Below are positions 1 through 12,084 of a stretch of 64,000 nt of DNA, in pieces. The first letter of the stretch is position 1. Every line of letters starts with the position of its first letter. The translations under genes were made by a program, and so were the position numbers. Under the pieces are notes generated by a model. It was not told the origin of the DNA. It saw nothing but the letters and a program-made list of their open reading frames with translations, and made no database searches. The stretch is from Acestrorhynchus altus (taxonomy: Eukaryota; Chordata; Actinopteri; Characiformes; Acestrorhynchidae), in the NCBI GenBank assembly GCA_034509495.1, contig CM067521.1, forward strand, positions 16,961,704 through 17,025,703, read 5' to 3'.

Positions 1-159
1 ATCCAAATGGCAAAATGTCATGTGACTTCTGCTTATCGGTAGTGTAGCTCTAATCCAAAAGTCTTGAGAGACTTGCCGTACTTGCCAACACGTTTGCCAT
101 ATCCAGGAATTTTCTGATGAACTGAACAAGACCTTACTGGTTTAGATCTTGTTGGTTCC

Positions 160-300
160 TTGTTGGCCCTACTATGGATTAGCGCCTTGTCTAGGGTTGT
201 TTCCCGCCCTTGCGCTTGGAGTTGCCGGCTGGGCACCGGCTCACCCGTGACCCTATTCAGGAATAAGCGGTTCAGAAAATGGATGGATGGATGGTTCTTT
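160..300 (+). mobile_element. Teleost LINE 3' end with ATGG tail
   Basis: The phrases CGCCTTGTCTAGGGTTGT, GGCTGGGCACCGGCTCAC and AATAAGCGGTTCAGAAAATG, followed by an ATGG tandem tail, match a very common fish retroposon 3' end as remembered (CCCTGTCCAGGGTGTA... GGATAAGCGGTT... ATGGATGG). It is probably of the L2/CR1/Rex type. Only the tail is present. Confidence 0.55.
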
Positions 301-721
301 GTTGGAGCTTTTTTTTCTCCAACACATCTTCTGGAAAGCTGCTTTCCTGTAGGTTCCAACTCCCACCCAAATCTAACACACCCCATTCAGCCAATCTAGA
401 ACTTCTGAAGGCAGTGATTATTTGGATGGGGTGGGGTGGATTAGGATCTGGACTTGGATCTTAAGTCTGCAGGAAGGTAGCTCTCTTAGAGAAGGAGAAG
501 CTCTGTGCTGCCATGTTGGATGCAGGTAGTTTCAAGCTTTACTTGTTTCAAATGAAACACAAAATCATGTTACATCATGTTCTTCACATCAATAAAATTG
601 CGAGATCCTCGTGTCCTTCAATGGAACGATGAAATAAAGTTTCTTTTTTGTTCTTTTTTTGAGCTTGAGTTTAATAATCAGCAGATGATTTATTTCATGT
701 GAAAGATATGTGAGATTTTTT

Positions 722-724
<3 letters not shown>

Positions 725-797
<73 letters not shown>
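725..797. repeat. (AC)n microsatellite, about 73 nt
   Basis: Uninterrupted AC dinucleotide run. Short ORFs overlapping it are repeat artefacts. Confidence 0.98.
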
Positions 798-800
<3 letters not shown>

Positions 801-1178
801 GTGACTTCCAGCTCAGAGGACTCTCAGGAGCCTTACAGCCTTAAGCTGGAGCTTTTTAGTGCAAACACACGGCAACGTGAGCATCATTTGAATGTGAATG
901 CTGGTGGTGTAGAGTGTGGTGTGCTAAAGAGAGCTCTGCTTCTGCTCCAAAGAGTGCAAAAAAATAAAAGAATACAGGACGGATGAATCACTGCCTCTGA
1001 CTCATTTGCCTGGAACAGTACTGGATCTCAGTGTATTGCAATGCTACATATATGTGCTCAATAGGTCGAACCTGAATACTGATACAGAATCAGTCCTGGT
1101 TGGATGTTCAGAATCCTAAATGTCTGGTTGTCTGTTTCTGAATTAACTTGAAGTTCTGAATCATCTGAAATGCTACAC

Positions 1179-1364
1179 CAGGGGTGCACAACTCTCATCC
1201 TGGAGGGCTGGTCTCCAGCAAACGGTGGTAGTTGACCTATTACCTGAAGACACACCTGATTCAACTCATCAGTTAATTAATAAACAATGTGGGTGTGTTT
1301 GAGGAGGGCAACTACCAAGTTTGGCTGGAGAGAGTCCCTCCAGGACTGGAGATGTGCACACCTT
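1179..1364. mobile_element. hAT-like MITE with 8-bp target duplication
   Basis: The two ends are inverted repeats: CAGGGGTGCACAACTCTCAT at the left, and at the right the complement of a closely related sequence (GGTGTGCACATCTCCAGTCC read on the minus strand), each followed by CTGGAGGG. The exact 8-mer TGCTACAC flanks both ends (1171-1178 and 1365-1372). An 8-bp duplication is the hAT hallmark. The body resembles a very abundant fish repeat (CAACTC..CCTGGAGGGC..ACACCTGATTCAA). It has no coding capacity. Confidence 0.75.
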
Positions 1365-1544
1365 TGCTACACCGGTGTTTATATCTAATACTCTTATTGT
1401 CATTGTCAAGAAAATGTCTATGATTAGTGTACGTTCTTCTCTCTTATATGGTTCTCTATGGAATTCAAAATGATTATTCTATGGCAACTCTCTCTATGGC
1501 AGCTTTATTTTTAATAATGTTTATCTGGGGTTGGGAGTTGCTCC

Positions 1545-1760
1545 GTGAACTCAGCACTGGCACTAGGGCCTGAGGATTGTGAGTTTGAATCTCTGGTCAA
1601 GCCGCTTCGCCATCAGCAGCCGGAACCCAAATGTAATGCAGTCTGTTGGCTGATGTATCCGATCTGGGGATCTGCTGTGTTGACGTCCAGCTTTGTCGAG
1701 CACACTTGGACAGTTCTACAAATAGGTTTCCAATCCCAGGACTAACTGAGTACCACTCTA
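1545..1760 (+). repeat. Possible tRNA-derived SINE
   Basis: GTGAGTTTGAATCTCTGG resembles a degenerate RNA polymerase III B box (GGTTCGAATCC), and an A-box-like stretch lies shortly upstream. The rest of the unit is nonrepetitive inside the window. Family not recognised; the call rests mainly on the B-box-like match. Confidence 0.3.
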
Positions 1761-2848
1761 GATGCCAGTGTTGAGATGATGGTGCTGTACGTCTAGACTA
1801 GGCACTGTGAAATTGTATTAAAACATGTAGCAAAAGGAATTCTGATATTTCACATTGCTTTTCATTTACGTACTGAGCAAAGACCCCAGGATCTAAAAGT
1901 ATAGAAGCTACTGCCCTTTGCTTTCCAGAGTACACTTTAAAAGAAGAGCTGACCCCACAATGACTCTCACTCTCAGCTTAACATTAATTTGGATCATGTC
2001 AAAGGCCTGTTTGTAGCTATTGACCTTCGGCTAGTGATATTAATGAATCATCAGTCTCCCATTTCTATTTGCCGCCACCTATTGACATCCACTGATCTGT
2101 TTTTGATAACGTGTTAATTAGTGAAAAAGCTTTTTAGAGCTTCTTGCTTAAGGATGTGCATGACATTAAGCTGGACTATATTTACAAACAGAGACTCAAG
2201 AAACAGTTTGACAAAAGAAGCAGATGTTGGTGTCATTTTGAGAGGAATGTGTGAACCATTAGCATAGTACCATCAGTGACAATAATGACATTGCTAGAGT
2301 GCTGCTTGACTGTTGGCAATATTGCATGTTTCCTTAAATTGTTTTTTTTTTTTTTTAGAACTGTCATAAGACGGTTCTTTTTCAGATGCTTCCAAGATGC
2401 ACTGCTGTTAACGGCTCCCATAAACAGTGGTTGTCGTTTTTTATTCCATCAAAATTGGCTGCCAAACGTAGTGTGTCTCCTAGTTATGACTTCTGTCATT
2501 ATTGCTCCAATGTATGCATCAGCATAATGCTTCTGTAATGACTTGAGCTACTAGAGCATCATCATCATAGAAAGCTTGATGCCAACATTTGCAGCTGAGC
2601 AGTGATTTTCAAATGCAAAAAATCGGAATCAGAGAGCTTCTGTTATGCTGGAAAGTATGCAAACGCAAGGGAGATGGCTGATGGTAAAGGGTCAGCTTTC
2701 ACGTGAAGCATTTAAGTCCATACTGGGTGAACCGAAAGCATAATCTTAGATTAAATGTGTCATGTTTACTGCTTGATTGCAGATTTCCTGCAGCTGACTG
2801 TCATGAGTCTGAAACTCACAGATTGATTTATATAACATCATTGATTTA

Positions 2849-2929
2849 TCAGTAGATATAGATATCAGTAGATATATAGATATAGATCTGTATAGATATA
2901 GATCAATAGATAGATATATATATCTATCA
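2849..2929. repeat. Imperfect TAGATA/TATA repeat
   Basis: Interspersed GATATA, AGATATAGAT and ATCAGTAGATAT units. The YLSIDLYLYRSISIY stretch of the overlapping minus-strand ORF is an artefact of this. Confidence 0.85.
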
Positions 2930-4002
2930 TAGGTTCTTCTCAGACCATCTGCAAGATCAAACACTGTATAGAATTTTGAATTTATTGTAAATGAATGAAG
3001 GAAATATGACATCAGGGCATCATATTGATGGTGGCACCAGGAGCAGATACCTTCCACACTTGGAGCAGACCAGTGTTTACCAAAAGTGAACCCTGGACCA
3101 CCAATTTCAGGCGTGCGGGCTACAAAACAGCTTTCACATTTGACCAAATGTTCCCGAACTCTCAGAGTAAGAGCTTCCAGAGCTGGAAACAAAAAGGCTG
3201 GTGTTCCTGTAAACCCTTTGTCCCTGTAAATTAAGCTCCACCATTAGAGTTTTGAGGCGGTGGTAGATGTCCTAACATTATTAACACAGGTCAGGCAGTT
3301 CCACTGGAATTTACTTATCCAAGCTGCCATTTTCCACCAATGGATGCTATTTCCTTTAGATCAACAGCAGGTCTTTTTCTCCATGCACTCCATATTCCAT
3401 TCAGTCCGTGTTGGTACAGGCTAATCATCTCATTCGTCTACAGGACTTTTTCCAGAACAGGCCATATTCCTTGACGCTTGCTGGTGCTTTGCATCTTTCC
3501 TCCAACATTCTAAGCGTGTGCTTACACTTAAAGACTTTAAGTATCGTTCACTGATTTATTTGTGTGGATGGTCTTCTGTGGTTTACCACAGCTATTACTA
3601 AACACACACTGATGCTTCTGAACAATTCCTGACCTGTTGATATTGATGGCTTTACTTTATGAACAAGAGTACGTTACTGCTTCTCCTATTGAAAGTGATG
3701 AAAATGCCACTTCTACAGTAAACTCCTGACCTTTCCGGAGCTTTTATTAAGATGTCACAGTGGTCAGTTGACTGATGCCTGGAGCGTCTAGTGTTAATCT
3801 AGTGATACATAACTGCTCGGTTTGTCACCTGTGCTCTAAAATGATCTTAAGATGTTCAGATGTTTTCTTCTTGATATATTGATCTATATTGATAATGTAG
3901 TTTTCAGCTATAAATAAATAGTTTCAATCAATTTTGTAAAGATGGGTAATATTAGTTTCAATAATCAGTTGAGGTATGTATAATAATGACTCACATTCTT
4001 AA

Positions 4003-4370
4003 CAAGAAAGGTGCTACAAATGGTTCTTGTAGTGATGCCATAGAACCACGTTTGCTTCATGAAGAGCCATGTTTGTAAAAGAGACGAATGTGAAGAACCT
4101 TTTAAAGTGAATGACTCGGTTATTGTTCATAAAGTGAAAACAGTTTTAAAGCCGCTTAGAACCCGCCTTGGTGTAGTACCAAAGTCCTATGAAATTTATA
4201 TAAATACTAATAGTAATATGTGGGCCTTATATGAGGGATTAAAGGGTTTAAGGACTTAAAGATCCTTCTAATGTAAAGGTTCTTTACCAAGGTAACATCT
4301 CTATTACAAACATGGTTCTCCATAGAATTTTAAGGGTTTCTATGGTATCAGTCAAATACCCTTTTTTTTT
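4003..4370. mobile_element. Palindromic MITE, GGTGCTACAAA family, copy 1
   Basis: Begins AAGAAAGGTGCTACAAATGG and includes GATGCCATAGAACCACG, AAGAACCTTTTAAAG and, near the right end, an inverted-looking GGTTTCTATGGTATCA. The same vocabulary (gap-rich GGTTCTT / AAGAACC) recurs at 36.5 kb and 59.6 kb. This is a well-known type of fish nonautonomous DNA element; the exact family was not determined. Confidence 0.5.
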
Positions 4371-4629
4371 AAGATTCATCGTTAAGTAGCTTTAAGAGAC
4401 GTCTCCTGATCTTGAATACAGACCATTAAGAAGTTTGTATTGCAGTGTACTCTAAGCACAGCTGTTCTGGCTAAGCCTCAGTCTCACCTTGATGTTCCGT
4501 GCCTTTGAAATCACATCTACTATACACTAGCAAGTTGTGTTGTGCTTGTTGTGTTTACAACTGTGAGATCTGCCTGAGAGCACTAATTATTGGTAGGACA
4601 TGGAAGGCATGGCACAGCCAGCTCAACTG

Positions 4630-4974
4630 GCAGCCGCTTGGACCAATGACAACCTCCCCAGCTCTGTGCTTTTCTGCAAGACAGTGAGGGAGGGAGCTTG
4701 TGTGTGTGGGCTGCTGAGAGCTTCACGCAATGTTAGTTAGGTAACTATAACACACAGAATGTGAGGGATCAAAAAAAGAGGAAGAAGAAGAAGAAGAAGA
4801 GAGTTTGGGGAAGGAGGAGAGATGAGATCTCTGAAGAGAGGGACCAGAAGCGCGCATTACAAGTGCGGACTTATTTAGTATTTGCACAAGAATATTAATA
4901 TATGCTACTCACCTTTCCAGCGCATCCTCACATTGCCTAATTCCCGTGGGTGGCTGAATGTGTGTGTGTGAGTT

Positions 4975-5033
<59 letters not shown>

Positions 5034-5189
5034 ATGTGCGTTAGAAAGAGAGACCAGTTGCAGAGGAAGGCGGCTCGGGCTATTTGACAGGCTATTATTT
5101 GCATCTCACGTCAGGCTAACAGCTCATGTTTACATCTTCCTCACTGGAGCTGAAGACGAGCGTGAGGGGAGACGTTCCACTTTGTGGTG
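4630..5189 (+). promoter_or_regulatory. Candidate promoter and first exon (CpG-enriched)
   Basis: This stretch has more CpG than its surroundings (GAAGCGCGCATT, AAGGCGGCTCGGG, GACGAGCGTG). It has a CCAAT motif (GGACCAATGAC, about 4639), GA-rich tracts, and an octamer ATTTGCAT next to TCACGTCA near 5096-5112. It ends at a good donor, GTG followed by GTGAGTG, at 5189/5190. An ATG at 5126 is open for 21 codons to that donor, but the phase (1) does not fit exon A, so if used it would more likely be noncoding or part of another transcript. No direct evidence of transcription. Confidence 0.3.
4978..5032. repeat. (AG)n microsatellite, about 55 nt
   Basis: Uninterrupted GA/AG run inside the CpG-enriched candidate promoter; GA tracts are frequent near vertebrate first exons. 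Confidence 0.97.
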
Positions 5190-6236
5190 GTGAGTGACCG
5201 AGCTCTTTTTGATATACATTACTTCACGTTCTTGTCCAACATCCTTTTTTCATGCTGTTGAAGGCCTGGTGGTTTGTTGATCTGTGAAGCTTGCTGATCT
5301 GAGGTATGTACGTTCCTTCTTGTCCAGGGCCTTGTCCACATCTCGTCAAGGTTGTGACCTTAGCGTTGGCGAATGTTAATAAACTCTGTCTTGAGAACAG
5401 TGTGGCATGTCCTACAAGCAGTGAGCCTCTTCTCAGGACCTTGTCCTTGCAGAGCAACATTGCATTCCTCTTCAACTTTCTGGAGCTTCCTCCGTTGTGG
5501 AACAAAAAGCAAGAGCAGCTCCTGGAACTTTGTGTCTCCAGATTGCTGTTGGAGAACTTGTATTGTGGGCATCTGGAGGAGGGAAAGATGATTCAACTCT
5601 AGAGTGTGGAAAGCTGCAGACTTTGGTATCTCATTCTGTCTGCAGCTATGTGTGGCAGGGTTTATTGGAGATGATTCATCTGGAACGTTCAACAATTTGC
5701 GACGCCAAGTTTAGTTGACATGTAATTATTGATTATGAAGCATTGAAAATGCTTGAGGGACGGCATGACTCAGAGTTTGACCTGAACGTTGAACAGTAGA
5801 CAAGGTCGACATTTTTTGTAAATACAGTTGTTATATTTAAAAGAGTGTATCAATAGAATTGTTCCAATATATCAATTTACCTTTGTGTCTGCAAGGTTCC
5901 TGTCTTGCAGACACATGATTTAGAACAGTGACCATCACATTCTTAGATATTCCTGTGGGTTTGATGCAGAAGAAGCCACTTGTCCATGCAGGCAGTACAG
6001 TAACAACCCTTTGGCAATGCAGGTGAGTATGACTGTAGGCTTTCTCTATCAGCTAGACCTCCTCAGTGATCATTTGGTCTGTTCTAGGTAAGTTTCATGT
6101 TTCATTTGTTGTAGTTCATAGTTTGTGCCACACAGAACCACTGACCATAATGCTCTTCATCCTTTACCATATGTCCTGTCACTCCTACTGGCCTACATCG
6201 GCCTGAGTGCACTGGCCTCCCTGCAGCTTTCACATA

Positions 6237-6294
6237 TATACACACACACACACCCCTGCAAACACAAACACACACACACACAGACACACATACA
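6237..6294. repeat. Imperfect CA repeat
   Basis: CA runs interrupted by CCCTG and CAGA; lies about 130 nt upstream of a longer pure array. Confidence 0.92.
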
Positions 6295-6421
6295 TGCAGT
6301 GAGTGAGTGGACAGTCTGACAAGGCAGCATGAAGCTCAGTGTCATGTCGCGTGAGTGATTGCGTGCCCCCACTAAAGGTCATGCCAGGTTAGGAGAGGAT
6401 TGAGGCCACAGTGTCTGCCAG

Positions 6422-6423
<2 letters not shown>

Positions 6424-6496
<73 letters not shown>
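6424..6496. repeat. (CA)n microsatellite, about 73 nt
   Basis: Pure CA run. The ORFs encoding poly-(Thr-His) here are artefacts. Confidence 0.98.
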
Positions 6497-6501
<5 letters not shown>

Positions 6502-8344
6502 GTTTCTCTCATGGCACCAACCACCTTCCTCACACATATGGTCCTTCGAAGCCGAAGCTTACAAAGCAAGTGGAAACTGTACTGAATGGCAGTGTTCGCA
6601 TAAGAGCAATGATAACTGATATAAACCTACCTAGAGATTTAGGCACATTTCAGAAAGCATCTGTGTCATATGACAGCTTGGAATAAACCTTTATAAATAT
6701 TTGTATAGGCTTATGTCAGCTGTAATGAAAGGAGGTGTTGTTATCCAAAGCTTATGCTTATGTTTGAATGAGGACTGGGGTGATACACTGATAGTATGTA
6801 TTATGCATGTAGATTCTAATATCTCTGCTGTTGCACTTTGAAGCCCTTACCTCTGACTCTGAAATATCATTTGTTTGTAATTTCATTTTGGTGTCTGAGC
6901 AGGATATTCATTTAATTTCTCTTAGAAAATTAACCCAAACTAGGTTTTGGCAGATGAAACAAATTACATTGAAATTCAAATCTGTATTTTTTTTATTTTA
7001 AATATTAAATAAGTAGTTCATGTGTGTTTTTCTTTAATTAATATAAAAATGTAACAGCTTTAACAGCTGAGTACCTTTATAGTATAAACCTTCTCAGTGA
7101 ACGGGGAAGGTAAAGCAACAAAAGGGCACATATCAGTTCATCCATCTATATATGGAATGTATGTTGTTTTGGAATCAATATTTCTCTGATGTCATAAGAA
7201 CCAGCTTGTTTACACGTCTCTGTCTTTACAACCTACTATAGTTTAGTCTCCCCCACCCATAGATGAGAGCAACCATGTCACTTCTGTCTAACCCTGTTGT
7301 TAAGAATGACCACGCTCCCTTTTGGGTGAAAACAAACCCAGTCTTATTGCTGTTGCCGAATTGGCAGCGATAGTGTTACCATGTCTTACACCTACTTTTA
7401 CTTATCCAGCAGCTAAATAAATAAATAAATATTAGCTAGTAAATTGCTTTACTTTCGCAGAATAAGGAGAGATATGTGGCTTCAGGCCATCTGCAGAGAG
7501 GAGAAAAATGGTGAAGTGCAGAGGTGGGTCAACATTCACCCCAGGGTTTTGTTCTGACTGCCTAGCCGGCTCTACTGCGACTCTTCCGTGGCTCAGCCCG
7601 GGGTGCTGGGGTGGATTTTGACTTACTGGACCTGAAATATCCACCTCTTGTAAACTATGGGTCCCAGCCAGTCAAAATGTGTAACGAGTGGCAAACAGAG
7701 GACAGAATGCTGATGCTGCACTGAAAGAACAGAACATGGAACACAGTGTAAAGCCAAGGAAATCCTGATTTAATGTTGGCCTGTATTAAAAGCTTTAGCT
7801 CAGTTAACTATCTAAGACCTTGCTCACCAGCACTGGGTGCCGCCAGCTGGATTTGCACTGATTTGTTGAAACATAGGCACCGTAACTGCTTTACCTGAGG
7901 TACTGCAGTCCTCGTTCTTTAGCTCTAATGTCACAATTTATCACAATGTCAGACATCCAATCAGAAAGAAGCTTGTTTATCTAATATCTGTCTTAATGGC
8001 ACATTAAGAAATGCAGCCTGAATAATAATCTGATAGAAAATAATCTGTTAGAAAACAGTACTGTAGAAATTAAGGATAATGTTCAGTTTTGCCACTTAAA
8101 ACTGTACATGCATGTAATGTATTCATATATTCTCAAAATCAAACACAGACTTTATATGTTTGGTAAAAGAAATGTGATATTTTATTTATTGAATGCCATT
8201 GTTCATAAAGTAGTCATTCATTAATCATATCAGTCATATAAATTAGTTGTGATACTGATTTTGAGGTCATATCACCCAGCACTGGTTCTTGGGACAGAAT
8301 TTCTACTTGTCTGTGTAGATCACAGGATCTGTGCCCAAGTTCTG

Positions 8345-9975
8345 AGCTTAAAATACATTGAAAGGATGTCTGTCAGGTATTCTTGGTATAATTGCTGAGT
8401 CTGGTGAGTGTAGAATGAGCAAGAGTTTCAGTGGGGGGTTGTGGAGTTCACAGAGTGATTGTATATTGGAAGCTGGCCCAGATGCTCCTCTGACTCCTCC
8501 CAGATGGGACGAGTGTGTGGTTGGAGTGAGAGGAGTCCCTGATAATGCACAGCACCTATGGTGAAAGTCTCCCAACGGCTGGGAGGTGTGCACCAATGAT
8601 GCATTGGGCTGTTTTCACCACCCTTTTCAGGGCCTTCCTGTCAGCCACAGTTGAGCTGCTGTACCACACTCTCACACAGTGGGTTAGCATGCTTTCTGTG
8701 GTGGAGTACTAGACGTTTGTGAGGATCTGAGGAGACAGCTGGCCTGCTGTGCCTTTGATACCAGATGTGAGGTATTGACTTTCCAAGAAAGATCTTCAGA
8801 GATGTGGATGCAGGAACTTGAAGCTGAAGACATGCTCTACCTTGGAGAATGGACAGGAGAATGTGTGTAGCCTTTGGTTTTGCAGTAGTCCACGATGAGT
8901 TCCTTGATCTTCTCTGTATTGAGGACAAGGTTGTTGGAAGTAGTGTCATCTGTGAACTTGATGACTAGGTTGGATCTGTGCAGAGAGACACTGTCATGGT
9001 TGAACTGAGAGAATAGCACAGGGCTCTGCACTCAGCCCTGCGGGTACTTCAGTGTTTAGGATGAGGTTAGAGGACATGTGACTCCCCATCTCACAGACGG
9101 GGGCCTGTTGGCCAGGACATCCAAGATACAGCTACAAATGAGGGTGTTGATTCCCTGGTTGCTGAGCTTTGCGTCCAGCATGGTGGTAGAGACATGGTGG
9201 TGTTAAAGGCAGAACTGAAGTCGATGAACACCATCCAACATAACTGTTCCTACTGGCTGCAGAAATGGCATCCTCTGTCGACCTATTTGAGCAGTATGCA
9301 AACTGGTGGGAGCACCACCTCCAGGTGACTGAAAACCAGTTTTTCCCAGCACTTCATGATAATGGGGGTGAGTGCGACAGGGCAGAAGTCATTCAGACAT
9401 GCTGCAGCAGAAGGCTTTGGCACCGGTGTGATGGTTGTTGTCTTTCAGCATGTGGGAACAGGAGCCTGGGCCAGTGACAGATTAAAGATGTCAGTGAAGA
9501 CATGGGCTAAGTGTCCAGAACACGCTCCGAGGATACGTCCAGGGACACCATCTGAGCCGGTGGCTTTGCATGCATTTACTCAGTGCTGAACACACATCTG
9601 CTGTGGAGAGTGCAATAGGGCTGCTGTTGTGAGGGAGTGCACTCCGTGCAGTGCGGTGTTGAACAGTCTTCTGATCAAAACGAACAAAGAACTGATTAAG
9701 CTCTCCTAGAAGAGATGCACTTCTGGTTGTGGGAGTTGGGGGGGGGGAGGCCTATATTCTGTGATCGTCCACATGCGGCGGGGTCAGAGTTGTGGAAGTG
9801 CTCCTCAACAGATAGCTTGTAAGCGTGCTTGGCTTTCCTAATTCCCCTTTTCAGATTGGCCCTGGCTGAGCTGTAAGCCTCAGCATCACCAGATATGAAA
9901 GCAGCATTGCGTGCCTTCAGCAGCAGACGAGCTTCGGCATTCATCCAGGGTTTCTGATTAGGAAAGATCTTCCTA
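8345..9975 (-). mobile_element. Degenerate LINE (CR1/L2/Rex1-like), reverse-transcriptase region
   Basis: Reading the minus strand downward, it shows NQKPWMNAEARLLLKARNAAF with SGDAEAYSSARANLKRGI (linker before RT; near 9,980-9,750), a degraded GSH/GAPQG-like region (about 9.1-9.0 kb), then HDSVSLHRSNLVIKFTDDTT (RT box with FTDD in place of FADD) and NNLVLNTEKIKELIVDYCKT (near 9,000-8,890). This order is typical of fish CR1/L2-type LINEs. Frameshifts and stops break the frame. The element is antisense to dock3 and abuts a deleted Tc1 element. Confidence 0.75.
8837..9031 (-). pseudogene. LINE reverse transcriptase fragment (FTDD box)
   Basis: A 64-codon open stretch in the LINE holds KFTDDTT, the catalytic-loop region in which most active elements have (Y/F)ADD, and LNTEKIKELIVDY, which follows it in fish LINEs. 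The first Asp pair is present but the Ala before it is Thr. It ends at a stop after HSPVHSPR. Dead remnant. Confidence 0.65.
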
Positions 9976-9992
9976 ATTAGGAAAATAGACAT

Positions 9993-10292
9993 GTGCTTGT
10001 GCATTCACCCCCTTTGCTATGAAGTCCCCTAAATAGTTCTGGTGCAGCTTATTACCTTCAGAAGTCACATGCTCAGTGAAATGAAGTCCACTTGTGTGTC
10101 AGTATAAACACACCTTTTTGAAAAGGCTGCAACACCATTAAGCACGAGGCACCACTAACCAAACGAAACCTCGAAGACCAAGGAGATCTCCAAACAAGTC
10201 AGGGATAAAGTTGTTGAGAAGTACTTTTCTGTTATTTTGTCCTATTGCTTGAAAAATTCCAAAGGGGGTGAATACTTTCACAAAGCACCGTA
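9993..10292 (+). mobile_element. Internally deleted Tc1-like element (about 300 bp)
   Basis: The left end GCATTCACCCCCTTTGCTAT and right end AAAGGGGGTGAATACTTTCA are inverted. Between them is the 5' untranslated part of a common fish Tc1 family (CTTCAGAAGTCACATG, AGTCCACTTGTGTG, CTGCAACACCATTAAGC) and its transposase start region (GAAGACCAAGGAGATCTCCA, ACAAGTCAGGGATAAAGTTG). Sequence then jumps straight to the right terminus, so nearly all transposase is missing. Confidence 0.65.
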
Positions 10293-10767
10293 TTATAAAT
10301 ATAGACGTACATCTTGTATCTCAACGTTCGTAAAGTCCAGGACCAGCAGCTGGTACTTTGTCTTTCTGAGCAAGAGTGCCCTGGAGTTCTCGTTTCCAAA
10401 CTTGATGAAGAGCCAAGTGTACCATATAGAAGTGAGATTAATTCAAACCCTTGGCCCCCCATTAATAGGGCATTTCAAGCCTGACTATGGTGGAGTCCCT
10501 GTGGGCAAGAGCTTAAAGTGTTTGTTAAATGAAGCTTTCAATGGAGACTGGTGTGCTTTTCTTAGCAGATTTTTGAGCTGTAAGGATCGCCTGGACTATA
10601 GTATGTTGTGTGAAAAGCGATTCAGTTGCTGTTTTACATGCTTTGGGTTGAATGGGACCTTCAAAGTGTGTCTAGGGGCATGCAACGTTAAATCACTTAT
10701 TAGTACGTACACGGTGGCACCTGGAAGGACCCTGCACATTTTAGTGGGTTCCTTGCTTTAACACACC

Positions 10768-10885
10768 TCCTGAAACTATAAGGTCTTATTAAGGAGCTGA
10801 TAAGTTGAATGAGGTGTGTTGCGAGCAGGGAAAGCACTAAGAGGAGCAGGGCAGCGTGCCTCCAAGAACCAGGTGGAGCAACACT
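10768..10885. mobile_element. hAT-like MITE fragment
   Basis: AAGGAGCTGATAAGTTGAAT, GAGGTGTGTT and GAGCAGGGAAAGC match the right half of a common fish MITE also seen at 41.9 and 44.0 kb (as remembered). The left half was not recognised. Confidence 0.4.
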
Positions 10886-11431
10886 AGTGTAACACGCTGC
10901 TTGCTAAACGATGGTTTTCTACAGCAGTCTGAGATCTTAACGTTTAGTTGAGTATTGAACAACTAATGGATGATTTCAACAGGATAACTTCAACTATAGC
11001 AAGCACATCACTGGGACCCGTCATGGAAAATCCTTGTATCTCCAATCACCAAATGCTTTTTATGTTGACTGCTATCAAATGTTGTAAAGCTGCTGTTTGG
11101 TAAATATGTGTTGTTGTTTTTTTGCATGACAGTGACATTTACATTAATGCTAGTTACCACAATGATATAACGGTAAAGTACCATAAATTGATGTTACTCA
11201 TTTTAGTTTGGGCCTCAGATGGAATGATATTGTGATAATGGTGTTGTGAACGTACTGATAGTCAAGAGTTTCTCTTGTTGTTTACACAACTGCACAACAC
11301 TTTGCCTTTGTAAGTCACTGTGAATAATGTCAAAATCATTGCAATGTTTTTTTTTTGTTTTTTTTTTAGTTGTTTGTTGTTGTTTTTTAAATGAGGGCAA
11401 TTTTTTAGTTTTCAGTATTATTGTCATAAAA

Positions 11432-11565
11432 TGACTTCCGGAACAGTGTGCTTTGGACAGAAAAATCCAATGGAAGACATGTTTGTTCCAAACCAAACAC
11501 AGCATTTGAGCACATGAACTTACCAACTGTGAAGCATGGGGGTGGAAATGTTGCAGCAGGGCCTG
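11432..11565 (+). pseudogene. Tc1-like transposase fragment
   Basis: TTTGGACAGAAAAATCCAAT corresponds to the W(S/T)DESK(I/F)xF region, and CCAACTGTGAAGCATGGGGG to xTVKHGGGN, both in the central catalytic domain of Tc1 transposases. About 45 codons; flanks are not recognisable as this element. Orientation follows dock3. Confidence 0.5.
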
Positions 11566-12067
11566 GGAAATTGTAAGATCATCTGTACAAAAGACTGCTG
11601 CTGAAACACCACATTTACTTACTGAAGAACAGGTGAGAAGAAGTGTTTACATGGCTATTATTCCTCAATTTAAAGGATTGTTTAAAGCAATATCCATCTC
11701 TTTCATTTGGATGGAAATTGTATTCGGAAGGGCCTCAGACTGAATCATATTGTGAATTCAAGCTGATTTGTCCTATTTGACCTTTGTTGAAACATCAACC
11801 AAGCAATAAGGAATGCAGATATTATCTCGACTGCTACAGTATTTGCACATTAGCATCTGTTTCCCTAAGTCACGGTAAACCCCCCCCCCCTTTGTAGTAG
11901 GCCGACTGACACCTTTCCACCCACTCCCTCTGCTTGCCATCGTAGCAGTGCCAGGGCGGCAAGCAATGGCGCTACCACTCACCTGCACTAGCTGTAACAC
12001 CCACGGACTTCACAGTGCCTGCAGCCTCTCCTGCGCCCACATGTGTATTTGAACAAGCACGGCCAGT

Positions 12068-12084
12068 GGGCGGTTTTATAAAAG
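12068..12084 (+). promoter_or_regulatory. GC-box plus TATA-box-like pair
   Basis: GGGCGG is followed four bases later by TATAAAAG. The pairing resembles a core promoter, although the spacing is much tighter than usual. No gene follows it that I can recognise, so it may be chance or part of a degraded retroelement. Confidence 0.15.

Noticed and set aside
2746..3192. 148-codon minus-strand ORF
   Set aside because: Contains a Tyr/Ile/Ser run produced by TAGATA repeats and no recognisable domain.
6411..6686. ORFs of poly-(Thr-His)
   Set aside because: Translation of a CA microsatellite.
10237..10761. 174-codon + strand ORF, the longest in the window
   Set aside because: It begins inside the end of a deleted Tc1 element, has no recognised domain or splice signals, and shows no coding-like pattern; long open frames of this size occur by chance in 64 kb.
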